The notes under the pieces are model-generated. The model saw only the letters and a list, made by a program, of their open reading frames with translations, had not been told where the DNA came from and searched no databases. Shown piece by piece: positions 37,471 through 46,252 of a stretch of DNA of 63,929 nucleotides; the first letter of the stretch is position 1; each line of letters starts with the position of its first letter. Origin of the DNA: an uncultured Anaeromyxobacter sp. (GTDB lineage: Bacteria > Myxococcota > Myxococcia > Myxococcales > Anaeromyxobacteraceae); contig CAIVAR010000070.1 of NCBI GenBank assembly GCA_903904005.1, positions 1-63,929 of the forward strand. Reading direction: 5' to 3'. A program made the position numbers and the translations under genes.

Positions 37471-38103
37471 CTAGGTGTTCTCCAGGACGACGTTCTCGAT
37501 CACGTTGGCGACGTCCTCGGCCCGATCGGTGGCGGTCTCGATCAGGTCGAGGATCTCCTTCCACTTGATGATGGTGAGCGTGTCGGTCCCGCTTCGGAAG
37601 AGGTCGGCGAGCGCGCGGCGGAGCAGCGAGTCGGCCTGGTTCTCGAGGGAGTTGATCTCCATGCAGGCGTCGAGGATCTTCCGTGACTCCTTGATGTTGC
37701 GAAGGCCGTGGATGGCCTCCTGCATCTTGCGGGTCTGGGCGAGCAGCACGGTCGCCAGCTCCCGCGCCACGGGCAGGGGGGTCTGGACGTCGTAGAGGCC
37801 GATGCGCTCGGTGGCCGCGTCGGTGAGGTCGAGGACGTCGTCGATGGCGGAGAGCAGCCGGTGGATCACGGCGCGGTCGAACGGGGTGATGAACTGGGTG
37901 TAGAGGAGCTCGAAGGCGGCGTGGGTGACGTCGTCCGCCTTGTGCTCGACGTCCTTGATCTCCTTCACCTTGCGCGGGATGTCGGTGAAATCCTCGAACA
38001 TCTCCTTGAACAGCCGGGCTCCCTCGACGGTGAGCGCTGCCTGCTTCTCGAAGGCGTCGAAGAAGGCGTCCGTCTTCGGCATCAACTTCGTGAGAATCGA
38101 CAC
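37471..38103 (-). CDS. DUF47 / PhoU-like regulator of the PiT transporter
   Basis: 210 residues from GTG 38103, supported by GGAGA just upstream. All-helical PhoU-like protein with EIKDVEHKADDVTHAAFE and the paired repeat NSLENQADSLLRRALADLF, metal-binding E-x3-D motifs. DUF47 proteins stand next to PiT transporters in many bacteria and are thought to tune phosphate uptake. First gene of the pair. Confidence 0.9.
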   Translation of the reverse strand: MSILTKLMPKTDAFFDAFEKQAALTVEGARLFKEMFEDFTDIPRKVKEIKDVEHKADDVTHAAFELLYTQFITPFDRAVIHRLLSAIDDVLDLTDAATERIGLYDVQTPLPVARELATVLLAQTRKMQEAIHGLRNIKESRKILDACMEINSLENQADSLLRRALADLFRSGTDTLTIIKWKEILDLIETATDRAEDVANVIENVVLENT

Positions 38104-38135
38104 TTGCGTCTCCCCGGGGCGGTGAAGGCGCGCGG

Positions 38136-38165
38136 ACAATACCCTCGAACGCACCGGTGTTCCAA
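38136..38165 (-). promoter_or_regulatory. Sigma-70-type promoter of the DUF47-PiT operon
   Basis: Minus strand TTGGAA (38165-38160), 18 bases, TATTGT (38141-38136), 33 bp before the GTG start. Confidence 0.45.
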
Positions 38166-38228
38166 CGGTCCCGATGGTCCGGCGAAAAACTCGAGACATG
38201 ACGGGGGGTTCTGGATAATGGAGGTCCC

Positions 38229-39452
38229 GTGACCCAGAAACTCCACCTTTTCGACACCTACCTGACCCGATTCGAGGCCACGGTCGTCGCCCTTCGCGAT
38301 CACGAGGGTCGGACGGCGCTCGTGCTCGATCGGACCGCCTTCTTCGCCGAGGGGGGCGGGCAGCCCGCCGATCGGGGGACGGCGGGCGAGGCGGCCGTCG
38401 ACGACGTCGTCGAGGTCGGCGACGAGGTCCTGCACCTCCTCGGGGCCGGTCCGGTGCCTGCGCCCGGGGCGCGGGTCGCCTGCGCCGTCGACTGGGCGCG
38501 CCGCCTCGACCACGTCCAGCAGCACCACGGCCAGCACCTCCTCTCCGCCGCCTTCGAGCGGATCCACGGGGCGGCGACCCTCTCGTTCCACCTCGGCGCC
38601 GCGACCTGCACCATCGACCTCGACGCGCCGCCGCTCCGGATGACGCCCGAGGCGCTCGCCGCCGCCGAGGCCGAGGCCAACCGGCTCGTCTGGGCCGACC
38701 TCCCGATCGACGCGCGCGAGCGGAGCCCGGAGGAGGCCGCCGCCCTGCCGCTCCGCAAGGAGGCCGTGAAGGGGCTGCGCATCGTCGTGGTGGGAGGCGG
38801 GGAGTCGGGCCCCGTGGTCGATGCCTCGCCCTGCGGCGGGACCCACCCGCGCCGGACCGGTGAGGTGGGGGGCGTGGCCGTGCTCCGGGCGCAGAAGTGG
38901 GGCGCGGGAACCCGGGTCGAGTTCGCCTGCGGCGGCCGGGTGCTCGGCCTCCTGCACCAGGCCGAGGACCGGATCGCCCGGGCCAGCGGGGCGCTTCGCT
39001 GCGCGCCGGCCGAGCTGGTGGCCGCGGTCGAGAAGGTCGCCGAGGAGGGAACGGCGAGGCGCAAGGAGCTCGACCGGATGCTCCTGGCCCTCGCGGCCGT
39101 CGAGGCGGCGCGGCTCGACGGGGCAGGGGCGGGGGCGGCGCCCGTGGTGGCCCGGCTCGAAGGGTCGCTCGGGTCGCCGGCTGGACTGAAGGCGGTGGCC
39201 CAGGCGCTCGCTGCCCGGGGGCGCACGGCGGTCCTCGGGGGCATCGATGCCGGCAGGGCCCACCTCTGCCTCGCCCGCGCCCGTGGAGCCGGCGCGCACC
39301 TGGGCGAGGTCTTGCGGGAGTCGGTGGGGGTGCTCGGCGGGAAGGGCGGCGGCGCCCCCGACCTGGCCCAGGGAAGCGGTCCCGACGTGGGCCGGCTGGA
39401 CGAGGCGCTGGCCGCCGCGGCGGCGCGAGCCCGAGGAGGCGAGCGGGCATGA
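38229..39452 (+). CDS. AlaX-type alanyl-tRNA editing protein with DHHA1 domain
   Basis: 407 residues, GTG start with GGAGG upstream. FFAEGGGQPADRG and the zinc motif HHGQH (QQHHGQHLLSAAF) plus C-x3-H (CGGTHPRRTGEVG) are the editing site of AlaRS/AlaX; the C-terminal part ending in VGVLGGKGGGAPDLAQG is a DHHA1 domain. Hydrolyses Ser or Gly mischarged onto tRNA-Ala. Large AlaX-2 form. Overlaps the membrane-protein gene that follows. Confidence 0.92.
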   Translation: MTQKLHLFDTYLTRFEATVVALRDHEGRTALVLDRTAFFAEGGGQPADRGTAGEAAVDDVVEVGDEVLHLLGAGPVPAPGARVACAVDWARRLDHVQQHHGQHLLSAAFERIHGAATLSFHLGAATCTIDLDAPPLRMTPEALAAAEAEANRLVWADLPIDARERSPEEAAALPLRKEAVKGLRIVVVGGGESGPVVDASPCGGTHPRRTGEVGGVAVLRAQKWGAGTRVEFACGGRVLGLLHQAEDRIARASGALRCAPAELVAAVEKVAEEGTARRKELDRMLLALAAVEAARLDGAGAGAAPVVARLEGSLGSPAGLKAVAQALAARGRTAVLGGIDAGRAHLCLARARGAGAHLGEVLRESVGVLGGKGGGAPDLAQGSGPDVGRLDEALAAAAARARGGERA

Positions 39453-39964
39453 GCATCGACCTCGGAGATCCCCTGCGCTGGCGGGAGACGCTCCCGGCCA
39501 GGCAACCCGCCTCGAGCGAGGTGGCGGCCGGAGCGGTGGCCGGCACGCTCGGAGGGCTGGTCGCCTGGGGGACGGCGATGGCGCTGCTCCCCGAGGGGGC
39601 GGGCGGTCTCCTCCCGCTTCGGCTCGTCGCGGCCACGCTGTGGGGGACCTCGGCCGTCGCGCCCGGGAACGTGGGCCTCCCGGCCTTCGTGGGCGCGCTG
39701 CTCGTCCTGTTCGCGGCCATCGCCTACGGGCTCGTCTTCGTCTCCATCCTCCGCCCGGCGGCGCCGCTGCGCCGCTCGATCGGCGTGGGGGCCGTGTACG
39801 GGGCCGTGCTGTACGTGCCGGCCTGGCTGGGCGTGGTGCACGTCTTCGACCCGCTCCTCTACGAGGCGGCCCGGGGGAAGGGGCTCGCCATCCTCGCCCT
39901 CCACGTGCTCTACGGGGCGACGATGGGCTTCCTCGTCCCCTTCCTGCGCAGGATCCTGCCCTAG
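39449..39964 (+). CDS. Hypothetical integral membrane protein
   Basis: 171 residues with four or five hydrophobic helices (for example [19 protein letters not shown] and [20 protein letters not shown]). Begins inside the stop of the AlaX gene and shares the 4-bp CTAG palindrome with the convergent Smr gene for their stops. No family recognised; not an obvious transporter. Confidence 0.75.
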   Translation: MSIDLGDPLRWRETLPARQPASSEVAAGAVAGTLGGLVAWGTAMALLPEGAGGLLPLRLVAATLWGTSAVAPGNVGLPAFVGALLVLFAAIAYGLVFVSILRPAAPLRRSIGVGAVYGAVLYVPAWLGVVHVFDPLLYEAARGKGLAILALHVLYGATMGFLVPFLRRILP

Positions 39965-40242
39965 CGAGCCCGTCCGTCTCGTTCACGCAGCGTGACGAGG
40001 GTGGCACCCCATCCGCCGGCGTCCTCCCCGGCGGTGCGGAAGGAGAGCACGAGCGGGTGGCGCCGCAGCGCCGCCTCGACCGTGCGCCGGAGCGCCCCCG
40101 TGCCCTTGCCGTGGACCACCCGCAGGTCGCGGAGCCCCGCCTCGGCGCAGGCGTCGACCCAGTCGGCCACCAGGTCCGCCGCGTCCTCCGGGCGGAAGGT
40201 GTGCAGGTCGAGGGTCCCGTCGATGGGAAGGTGGTGCTCCAC
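39961..40242 (-). CDS. Smr domain protein
   Basis: 93 residues, essentially a bare Smr domain: [18 protein letters not shown], the catalytic-loop [20 protein letters not shown] and a C-terminal [10 protein letters not shown]. Smr domains are endonucleases acting on DNA or stalled-ribosome mRNA, usually attached to MutS2 or similar; stand-alone versions exist. Confidence 0.9.
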   Translation of the reverse strand: MEHHLPIDGTLDLHTFRPEDAADLVADWVDACAEAGLRDLRVVHGKGTGALRRTVEAALRRHPLVLSFRTAGEDAGGWGATLVTLRERDGRAR

Positions 40243-40248
40243 GCCGTT

Positions 40249-41055
40249 TCAGAACGCGAAGCGGAACGAGAAGGCCGGCGCGCGCAGCGCCGACCCGGTC
40301 GGCGAGGACGGGGCGGCCGGCTCGGGGGAGTGGAAGATGCGCGGCACCGCCCACCCGACCAGCCCTCCGATGACCGCGCCGACGAGGACGTCGGTCAGGT
40401 AGTGCTGGTCGGCCGCGATCCGGAGATAGCCGATGCCCAGTCCCACCGTGAACCCCACGCCCGCCAGGATCCCCGCGCCCCCGTACCCGCGCATGGAGGC
40501 CACCGTGACCGTGGCCGCGACCACCGAGAAGGCGAGCGAGGTGTGGCCCGAGTAGAAGGAGAGGTTGTCCTCGCCCCGGGAGTAGCCGAGCTCGTTGCCG
40601 AAGTAGGCATAGGGACGCTGCCGGCCGACGAGGAGCTTCACGACCTGGTTCACGAGCAGGGCCGCCGCGGTGGCCTCGGTCACGATCAGCGCGTCCACCA
40701 GGCCGGCGTTCACGTCCCCGGCGCCGTTGGCCGCGAGAAGCAGGTAGGTGATGGAGGAGGCCGGGATGGCCGCGTCGAGCCAGTGGGACACGGTGTCGGC
40801 GGTGCGGGCGCCCTCGTTCCAGACCAGGGCGTTGCGGACGCCCGCGTCGAGCGCCGGCGGGGCGCACCAGCGGCAACTCCCGGGCAGGAGGTCGGGCTGG
40901 GAGACGGCGAGCAGCACCACCGAGAGCGCCAGCGCGCCGGTGACCGAGGCGTCGACCGCCAGGTTGTACTGCAGCGGGACCGGGGGCTCGGCCGCCCGGG
41001 CCGGTGCCGCGACCGTGACCAGGAGCGCCAGGGCGAGCGAGCGCGCGAAGGGCAT
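40249..41055 (-). CDS. PAP2-superfamily phosphatase (secreted/membrane)
   Basis: 268 residues. Signal peptide ending in APARAAE, then helices carrying the acid phosphatase motifs KLLVGRQRPY, SFYSGHTSLAFS and LRIAADQHYLTDVLVG. Six-helix lipid-phosphatase type. Paralogous to and divergent from the gene at 41096-41914; both start from a 40-bp gap. Confidence 0.9.
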   Translation of the reverse strand: MPFARSLALALLVTVAAPARAAEPPVPLQYNLAVDASVTGALALSVVLLAVSQPDLLPGSCRWCAPPALDAGVRNALVWNEGARTADTVSHWLDAAIPASSITYLLLAANGAGDVNAGLVDALIVTEATAAALLVNQVVKLLVGRQRPYAYFGNELGYSRGEDNLSFYSGHTSLAFSVVAATVTVASMRGYGGAGILAGVGFTVGLGIGYLRIAADQHYLTDVLVGAVIGGLVGWAVPRIFHSPEPAAPSSPTGSALRAPAFSFRFAF

Positions 41056-41095
41056 CGGCGCACCTTAGCACCGGGTGCATGGTAGTTTCCCGCGG

Positions 41096-41914
41096 ATGCG
41101 CTCCACCGCCGTCGCAGCCCTCGTCGCCCTCTGCATCGCCGCCACGGGTGCGCGCGCCGCGGACGATCCGCCCCCTCCCGGAAAGCTCACCCCGCTCTCC
41201 TACGACTGGACGGTGGACGGGATCGCCACCGGCGTGCTGGCGGCAAGCACGCTCGCGCTGATGCTGCTCGACAACCAGCTGGCGCCGCTGCAGTGCCGGT
41301 GGTGCGTGCCGGGCACCCTGGACGGCAACCTCTCGAAGTCGGCCGCCTGGGCCAATCCCCGGTCGGCGAACACCCTGTCGGACGTCATGCAGTTCGTGGT
41401 GCCCATCGGCGTCATGGGCTTCGGGCTCCTCCAGGCCTACCGGTTCGACGATCCGGCGGCCGGCTGGTCCGACGTGCTGCTCATCACCGAGGCCACCAGC
41501 CTCGCCATGCTCGCGAGCACGATCGTGAAGTACTCGGTGGGCCGGGCGCGCCCCTACGTGTGGCAGGGCAACCCGGATCTCTACGCGCCCGCCTCCGACG
41601 CGAACGGCTCCTTCTTCAGCGGCCACACGACCTTCGTCTTCGCGGTGGTGGCCTCCGGGAGCACCCTGTTCTTCATGCAGGACATGCCCGGCGCGCCGTA
41701 CGTGCTCGGGTTCGGCCTCGCCGCGGCCGCCTTCACCGGCTACCTCCGGATCGCGGCCGACAAGCACTACCTCACCGACGTCCTGGTCGGCGCGGGCGTG
41801 GGAAGCCTGGTCGGCTGGGCGGTGCCCTTCTTCTTCCACCGGCCGGGCAAGAAGGGGCCGCCGCAGGCCGGCGACCTCATGCCGGCCCCGGGCGGCCTGG
41901 CCATCGCCTGGTAG
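41096..41914 (+). CDS. PAP2-superfamily phosphatase (secreted/membrane), paralogue
   Basis: 272 residues from ATG 41096, chosen to give a clean signal peptide (TAVAALVALCIAATGARA). Motifs KYSVGRARPYV, SFFSGHTTFVF and LRIAADKHYLTDVLVGAG match those of its divergent neighbour, including shared CRWC near residue 70. Likely dephosphorylates an isoprenoid or lipid phosphate in the envelope. Confidence 0.9.
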   Translation: MRSTAVAALVALCIAATGARAADDPPPPGKLTPLSYDWTVDGIATGVLAASTLALMLLDNQLAPLQCRWCVPGTLDGNLSKSAAWANPRSANTLSDVMQFVVPIGVMGFGLLQAYRFDDPAAGWSDVLLITEATSLAMLASTIVKYSVGRARPYVWQGNPDLYAPASDANGSFFSGHTTFVFAVVASGSTLFFMQDMPGAPYVLGFGLAAAAFTGYLRIAADKHYLTDVLVGAGVGSLVGWAVPFFFHRPGKKGPPQAGDLMPAPGGLAIAW

Positions 41915-43770
41915 CGCTCGAACCGCACCTGGCGCGGCTCGCCGCCCTCCTCGGCGCCGAGCGGGACGAGGAGAAGGCGCGCCTCGCCGACGCGGCGGCC
42001 CGCCTCTCCCTCTCCGAGCGGGAGGCGCGCGGGCTCGCGCTCGCCGACGTGGAGGCGCTCGACGAATCCGGCCTGGCGGGGCGATCGCTCGTCGCCTACG
42101 GACGCCCCGGGCGCCCGCTCGGCGCCTCGCGCATCGGCGTGGGGGCCATCGTCCGGGTGGAACTGCGGCGGGAGAAGCGGGACGACGCCCCCTCCGGCGT
42201 GGTGGCGCGGCGCAGCCGGGACCGGGTCTCGGTGGTCTTCGACGAGCCGCCGCCGGACTGGGCCACGGCGGGACGGGTCGCGCTGGAGCTCGTTCCATCG
42301 CCGGTCACCTGGGAGCGGCTCTCCGCCGGTCTCCGGCGGGTGGCGTCCCCCGACGGGAAGCGCTGGCACGCCGTGCTGGCGGGGGAGGCGCCACGCTTCC
42401 TCCCCCGCGCGCGCGGGCCGACGCTGCCGGGAACCCTGGCCCCGGAGCAGGAGGCGGCGCTCGACCTGGCCGACCGGGCGCTCGACGTGGCGCTCGTCCA
42501 CGGCCCCCCCGGCACCGGCAAGACCACCGTGCTCGTGGAGGTGATCCGGCGCGCCGTGGCGCGCGGGGAGAAGGTGCTCGCCGCCGCGCCGTCGAACCTC
42601 GCCGCCGACAACCTGCTCGAGCGGCTGGTCGCGGCCGGGGTCGACGGCGTTCGCGTCGGCCACCCGGCGCGCGTGGTGCCGGCGCTGCTCGACCGCACGC
42701 TCGAGGCGCGCGTGAAGGGGCACGAGTCGGCACGCATCGCCGAGGGTCTCGTGGAGGAGGCGCTGTCTCTCCGGCGCGAGGCGCGCAAGCGGCGGGAGAA
42801 GCGGGGTCCGGGGCGCTTCAGCGAGGCCCGCGACGGCGAGCGGCGGGCCCGGGAGCTCCTCGCCGAGGCCCGCCGTCTGGAGGGCCGGGCCGAGCGGGAC
42901 GTGCTCGACAGGTCGGCCGTGGTGGTGGCGACCCTCACCGGGATCGACGCACCCGTGCTCGCGGGGAGGCGCTTCGCACTGGCCGCCGTCGACGAGGCCA
43001 CCCAGGCGGTGGAGCCGGCCGTCCTCCTCGCGCTCCTCCGCGCCGACCGGGCGGTGCTGGCCGGCGATCACCTCCAGCTTCCGCCCACCGTGATCTCCGC
43101 GGCGGCCGCCGAGGGCGGGCTCGGGATCTCCCTGTTCGAGCGTCTGGCGGAGGCGCACGGCGAGGCGGTGATGGTGACCCTCGCCGAGCAGCGGCGGATG
43201 AACGAGGCCATCATGTGCTTCCCCTCCCGGGCCGTGTACGGGGGGCGCCTCCGGGCCCACCCGTCGGTGGCCGGCTGGAAGCTCGACGACGAGCCCCTGC
43301 TCTTCGTGGACACCGCGGGCACGGGGTTCGAGGAGGGCACGCCGGAGGGTTCGGAGTCCCGGCACAACGAGGGGGAGGCGGCGCTGGTCGCCCGGGAGGT
43401 GGAGCGGGTGCTCGCCCTCGGCGTGGCGCCTTCCGACGTGGCGGTCATCTCCCCCTACGACGCCCAGGTGCAGCGTCTCCGGCAGGTGCTCGCGGCGCGC
43501 CTCGAGGAGGGGCTCGAGGTCGACACGGTCGACGGCTTCCAGGGGCGGGAGAAGGAGGCGGTGGTCGTGTCGCTCGTCCGGTCGAACGATTCCGGCGAGG
43601 TGGGGTTCCTCTCCGACGTGCGGCGCATGAACGTGGCCATCACGAGGGCCCGGAAGAAGCTCGTGGTGGTGGGCGACTCGGCGACCGTGGCGCGCCATCC
43701 GTTCTACGAGGCCTTCGTCCGGCACGCGCAGGAGACGGGTGCGTGGGTTTCGGCGTGGGGGCGAGAGTGA
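41908..43770 (+). CDS. SF1 DNA/RNA helicase of the IGHMBP2/Upf1 type
   Basis: 620 residues if the CTG at 41908 is used. The N-terminal helix aligned with family starts (HLARLAALLGAERDEEKARL) follows directly, yet no ATG, GTG or TTG precedes it in frame; the first standard start is a GTG near 42050 which would cut off 47 residues. Walker A VHGPPGTGKTT, DEATQAVEP Walker B, then EQRRMNEAI, QVQRLRQVL, TVDGFQGREKEAVVVSLVRSN and VAITRARKKLVVVGD complete the SF1B helicase motifs. Confidence 0.88.
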   Translation: MVALEPHLARLAALLGAERDEEKARLADAAARLSLSEREARGLALADVEALDESGLAGRSLVAYGRPGRPLGASRIGVGAIVRVELRREKRDDAPSGVVARRSRDRVSVVFDEPPPDWATAGRVALELVPSPVTWERLSAGLRRVASPDGKRWHAVLAGEAPRFLPRARGPTLPGTLAPEQEAALDLADRALDVALVHGPPGTGKTTVLVEVIRRAVARGEKVLAAAPSNLAADNLLERLVAAGVDGVRVGHPARVVPALLDRTLEARVKGHESARIAEGLVEEALSLRREARKRREKRGPGRFSEARDGERRARELLAEARRLEGRAERDVLDRSAVVVATLTGIDAPVLAGRRFALAAVDEATQAVEPAVLLALLRADRAVLAGDHLQLPPTVISAAAAEGGLGISLFERLAEAHGEAVMVTLAEQRRMNEAIMCFPSRAVYGGRLRAHPSVAGWKLDDEPLLFVDTAGTGFEEGTPEGSESRHNEGEAALVAREVERVLALGVAPSDVAVISPYDAQVQRLRQVLAARLEEGLEVDTVDGFQGREKEAVVVSLVRSNDSGEVGFLSDVRRMNVAITRARKKLVVVGDSATVARHPFYEAFVRHAQETGAWVSAWGRE

Positions 43771-43777
43771 CGCCGGG

Positions 43778-43823
43778 CGCGGATCGCCTTCGGGCCAGCG
43801 CGCCGATCGCGGATCGCCTTCGG
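43778..43823 (+). repeat. 16-bp direct repeat in a 499-bp intergenic stretch
   Basis: CGCGGATCGCCTTCGG occurs at 43778-43793 and 43808-43823, a 30-bp period. The surrounding gap (43771-44269) has no convincing gene: overlapping open frames are low-complexity Arg/Pro/Gly translations of GC-rich DNA. It also contains many short inverted repeats. Confidence 0.55.
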
Positions 43824-44269
43824 ATTCACCGACCGTGTGCCGCCGGCGCCGGGTCGCCCCTCCTCCGCGGCGCTTGTCCTCGCAGCAGACCGGATCGGTG
43901 TTGCACGAACGGTGGAGTGGGCTGCTGCGGAGGCCCCGCACGGAGTGGCGCCCTCGCCGGCTGGCGACGGCGGAGGCCGAAGGCGACGCGAACGGCGCTC
44001 CTCGAGGGGAGGCGAGAATCCGAGCGATCGCCCGCCCCCCCGCGGGACCGCCCTCCGAATCCAGGCGGGCCGGGTGGCCCCGGCGCGGGGCGCATCTTCG
44101 CGGGCGCCGACCCGCCTCATCCCGAGTCTCGCTGTCCGTCGGCGCCATCCAGCCGCGAACACCCACCCCGCGAAGCCGGCGCCCCCCAGCGCCGCGGGCC
44201 ACCCGGCGCCGCCGGCACCCAGGATGCGGCCCCCGCGACGAAGCCCGCGCCGTGCGTTACGCTCGTCCC

Positions 44270-45073
44270 GTGCTCCGCCGGACCTTCCAGCTGACGAGCG
44301 GCATCGGCCCCTGGCGTGAGCGGCAGCTCTGGTCGCAGGGCGTCGCCACCTGGGACGACCTCGAGGCGCGGCGCGCAGGCCCGTGCTCCCGGCTCGACCT
44401 CCGCCTCCTCGAGGCGGTGGCCGCCGCCCGCGAGGCGCTCGTCCGGGGCGACGCCGGTGCCCTGGCGGCGATGATGCCGTCGCGCGAGCGCTGGCGGCTC
44501 CTCCCGACCTTCTCCGACGACGCGGCCTTCCTCGACATCGAGACCGACGGCGGAGAGACCGTCACCGCCATCGCCGTCCTCGACCGTCACGGTCCGCGCG
44601 TCTACCTGCGCGGCAGGGACCTCGACGGGTTTCCGGAGGCGACGCGGGACTGGAAGCTCCTCGTCACCTTCAACGGCCTCTCCTTCGACGTGCCCATGCT
44701 CCGTCGCGCCTTCCCGGGATGGCGCCCCCCGGCGGCGCACGTCGACCTGCGCCACCTCTGGGCGCGGCTCGGCCACCGCGGCGGCTTGAAGCTGCTCGAG
44801 GAGGCCCAGGGCATCGGCCGGCCGCCGCACCTCGCCGGCCTGGGCGGCTGGGACGCCGTGCTCCTCTGGCGGCGCCACGAGCGCGGCGACCGCGCCGCCC
44901 TCCGGCTGCTCGTCGAGTACAACCTCCACGACGCGGTGAACCTCCAGGCGCTGGCCGCGCTCGGCTACAACCGGATCGTCGAGCGCCTCGGCCTGCCGGT
45001 CGAGCCGGTGCGGGTCGCGCATCGGGGCGACTGGCTGCTCGACATGTCCCGGCAGCTCCTCGCGCTCGGATGA
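44270..45073 (+). CDS. RNase H-like exonuclease, YprB type
   Basis: 267 residues from GTG 44270. DAAFLDIETDG carries the DEDD exonuclease's first acidic pair (Asp-x-Glu), followed by TFNGLSFDVPMLRRAF, HVDLRHLWARLGH and VEYNLHDAVNLQALA (later Asp residues): the YprB ribonuclease H-like fold. Probable 3'-5' exonuclease on nucleic acid. Stop overlaps the next start (ATGA). Confidence 0.85.
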   Translation: MLRRTFQLTSGIGPWRERQLWSQGVATWDDLEARRAGPCSRLDLRLLEAVAAAREALVRGDAGALAAMMPSRERWRLLPTFSDDAAFLDIETDGGETVTAIAVLDRHGPRVYLRGRDLDGFPEATRDWKLLVTFNGLSFDVPMLRRAFPGWRPPAAHVDLRHLWARLGHRGGLKLLEEAQGIGRPPHLAGLGGWDAVLLWRRHERGDRAALRLLVEYNLHDAVNLQALAALGYNRIVERLGLPVEPVRVAHRGDWLLDMSRQLLALG

Positions 45074-46095
45074 ACCCCGTCGCCCCGCTCCTGCTCGCCG
45101 CCCTGGCCGGCGCGGCCCCGCCCGTCCCGTCCACGCCACCCGTCCAGCCGCGCGACGAGGACGGACGATTCGTGAACCTCGACCCGCGCGTGACACACGG
45201 TCTCGGCGGGCTCCTGCGCTGGCAGATCCTCGACCGCCTGGACGGGAGCAAGCGCTCGACCCCGGACCGGGCGCCCGTACCCACGGTGCAGCCCGACCGG
45301 GAGCTCCTCCGGCAGCCGCCCGCGCCGGGGGAGGGCGCGCGCATCACCTGGCTCGGCCACTCGAGCTTCCTCGTGCAGCTCGACGGCGTGTCGCTCCTCG
45401 TCGACCCGGTCCTCGGCGACCGGATGGGGCCGGGCGGCCTGGTGGGGCGCAACGTCCCGCCCCCGCTGCGCCCGGAGGATCTCCCGCGCATCGACCTCTG
45501 CCTCGTGTCCCACGACCACTGGGACCACATGGACGTCCCCACCCTCCGCGCCGTCGGCGCGCCGGTGATGGCGGGCCTGGAGACCGACGCGCCGCTCGCG
45601 AAGGAGAAGGTCCAGCACCGGGGACTCCGCTGGTGGCAGTCGGTCAGGTTCCGGGGGCTCACCATCACCTTCGTCCCCGCCCAGCACTTCTCGGGGCGCG
45701 GGATCGGCAACCGGGACCGCACCCTGTGGGGCGGGTGGGTGATCCAGGGTTCGTCTGCGACCCTCTACCACTCCGGGGACACGGCGTACTTCTCCGGATT
45801 CAAGGAGATCGGGCGTCGCTTTCCCGGGATCGACGCCGCCATGCTGCCCATCGGCGCCTACGACCCCCGCTGGTTCATGCAGCCGGTTCACGTCGACCCC
45901 GAGGAGGCCGTCCAGGCCTTCGATGACCTGGGGGCGCGCACCTTCGTGGCCATGCACTGGGGCACCTTCAAGCAGGCCGACGAGCCGCTCGACGAGCCGC
46001 CGGTCCGGCTCGAGGCGGAACGCGCGCGCCGGGGAATCGCCCCGGATCGGGTCAAGGTCCTGGCGGTGGGCGAGACCCTGGAGATCCGGCGCTAG
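45070..46095 (+). CDS. Exported metallo-beta-lactamase-fold hydrolase (NAPE-PLD/UlaG type)
   Basis: 341 residues with a signal peptide (APLLLAALAGAAPP). TWLGHSSFLVQ, VSHDHWDHMD (zinc ligands), FVPAQHFSGRG, YHSGDTAYF and VAMHWGTFKQADEP follow the order of NAPE-phospholipase D-like hydrolases. Probably a phosphodiesterase acting on lipids in the envelope. Co-translated with the nuclease gene upstream. Confidence 0.88.
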   Translation: MNPVAPLLLAALAGAAPPVPSTPPVQPRDEDGRFVNLDPRVTHGLGGLLRWQILDRLDGSKRSTPDRAPVPTVQPDRELLRQPPAPGEGARITWLGHSSFLVQLDGVSLLVDPVLGDRMGPGGLVGRNVPPPLRPEDLPRIDLCLVSHDHWDHMDVPTLRAVGAPVMAGLETDAPLAKEKVQHRGLRWWQSVRFRGLTITFVPAQHFSGRGIGNRDRTLWGGWVIQGSSATLYHSGDTAYFSGFKEIGRRFPGIDAAMLPIGAYDPRWFMQPVHVDPEEAVQAFDDLGARTFVAMHWGTFKQADEPLDEPPVRLEAERARRGIAPDRVKVLAVGETLEIRR

Positions 46096-46252
46096 GGAGG
46101 GGGTGGCGCCCCAAAAGGGCCAAATATTCGTCTACCTGCCCCGCAACCCACCGTGCGCCCCGGGTGGTGTGTCGCCGGCGGTTCCTCCGGGAGGCTACAA
46201 TCGGACCCGCGATCCGTCGGCCGCCACCGGCCGCGATCGGAGAGGACCAACC

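Noticed and set aside
43739-44269. Upstream extension of the YprB-type nuclease gene by 177 codons
   Set aside because: The extension is Arg/Pro/Ala low-complexity; the family N-terminus begins at GTG 44270.
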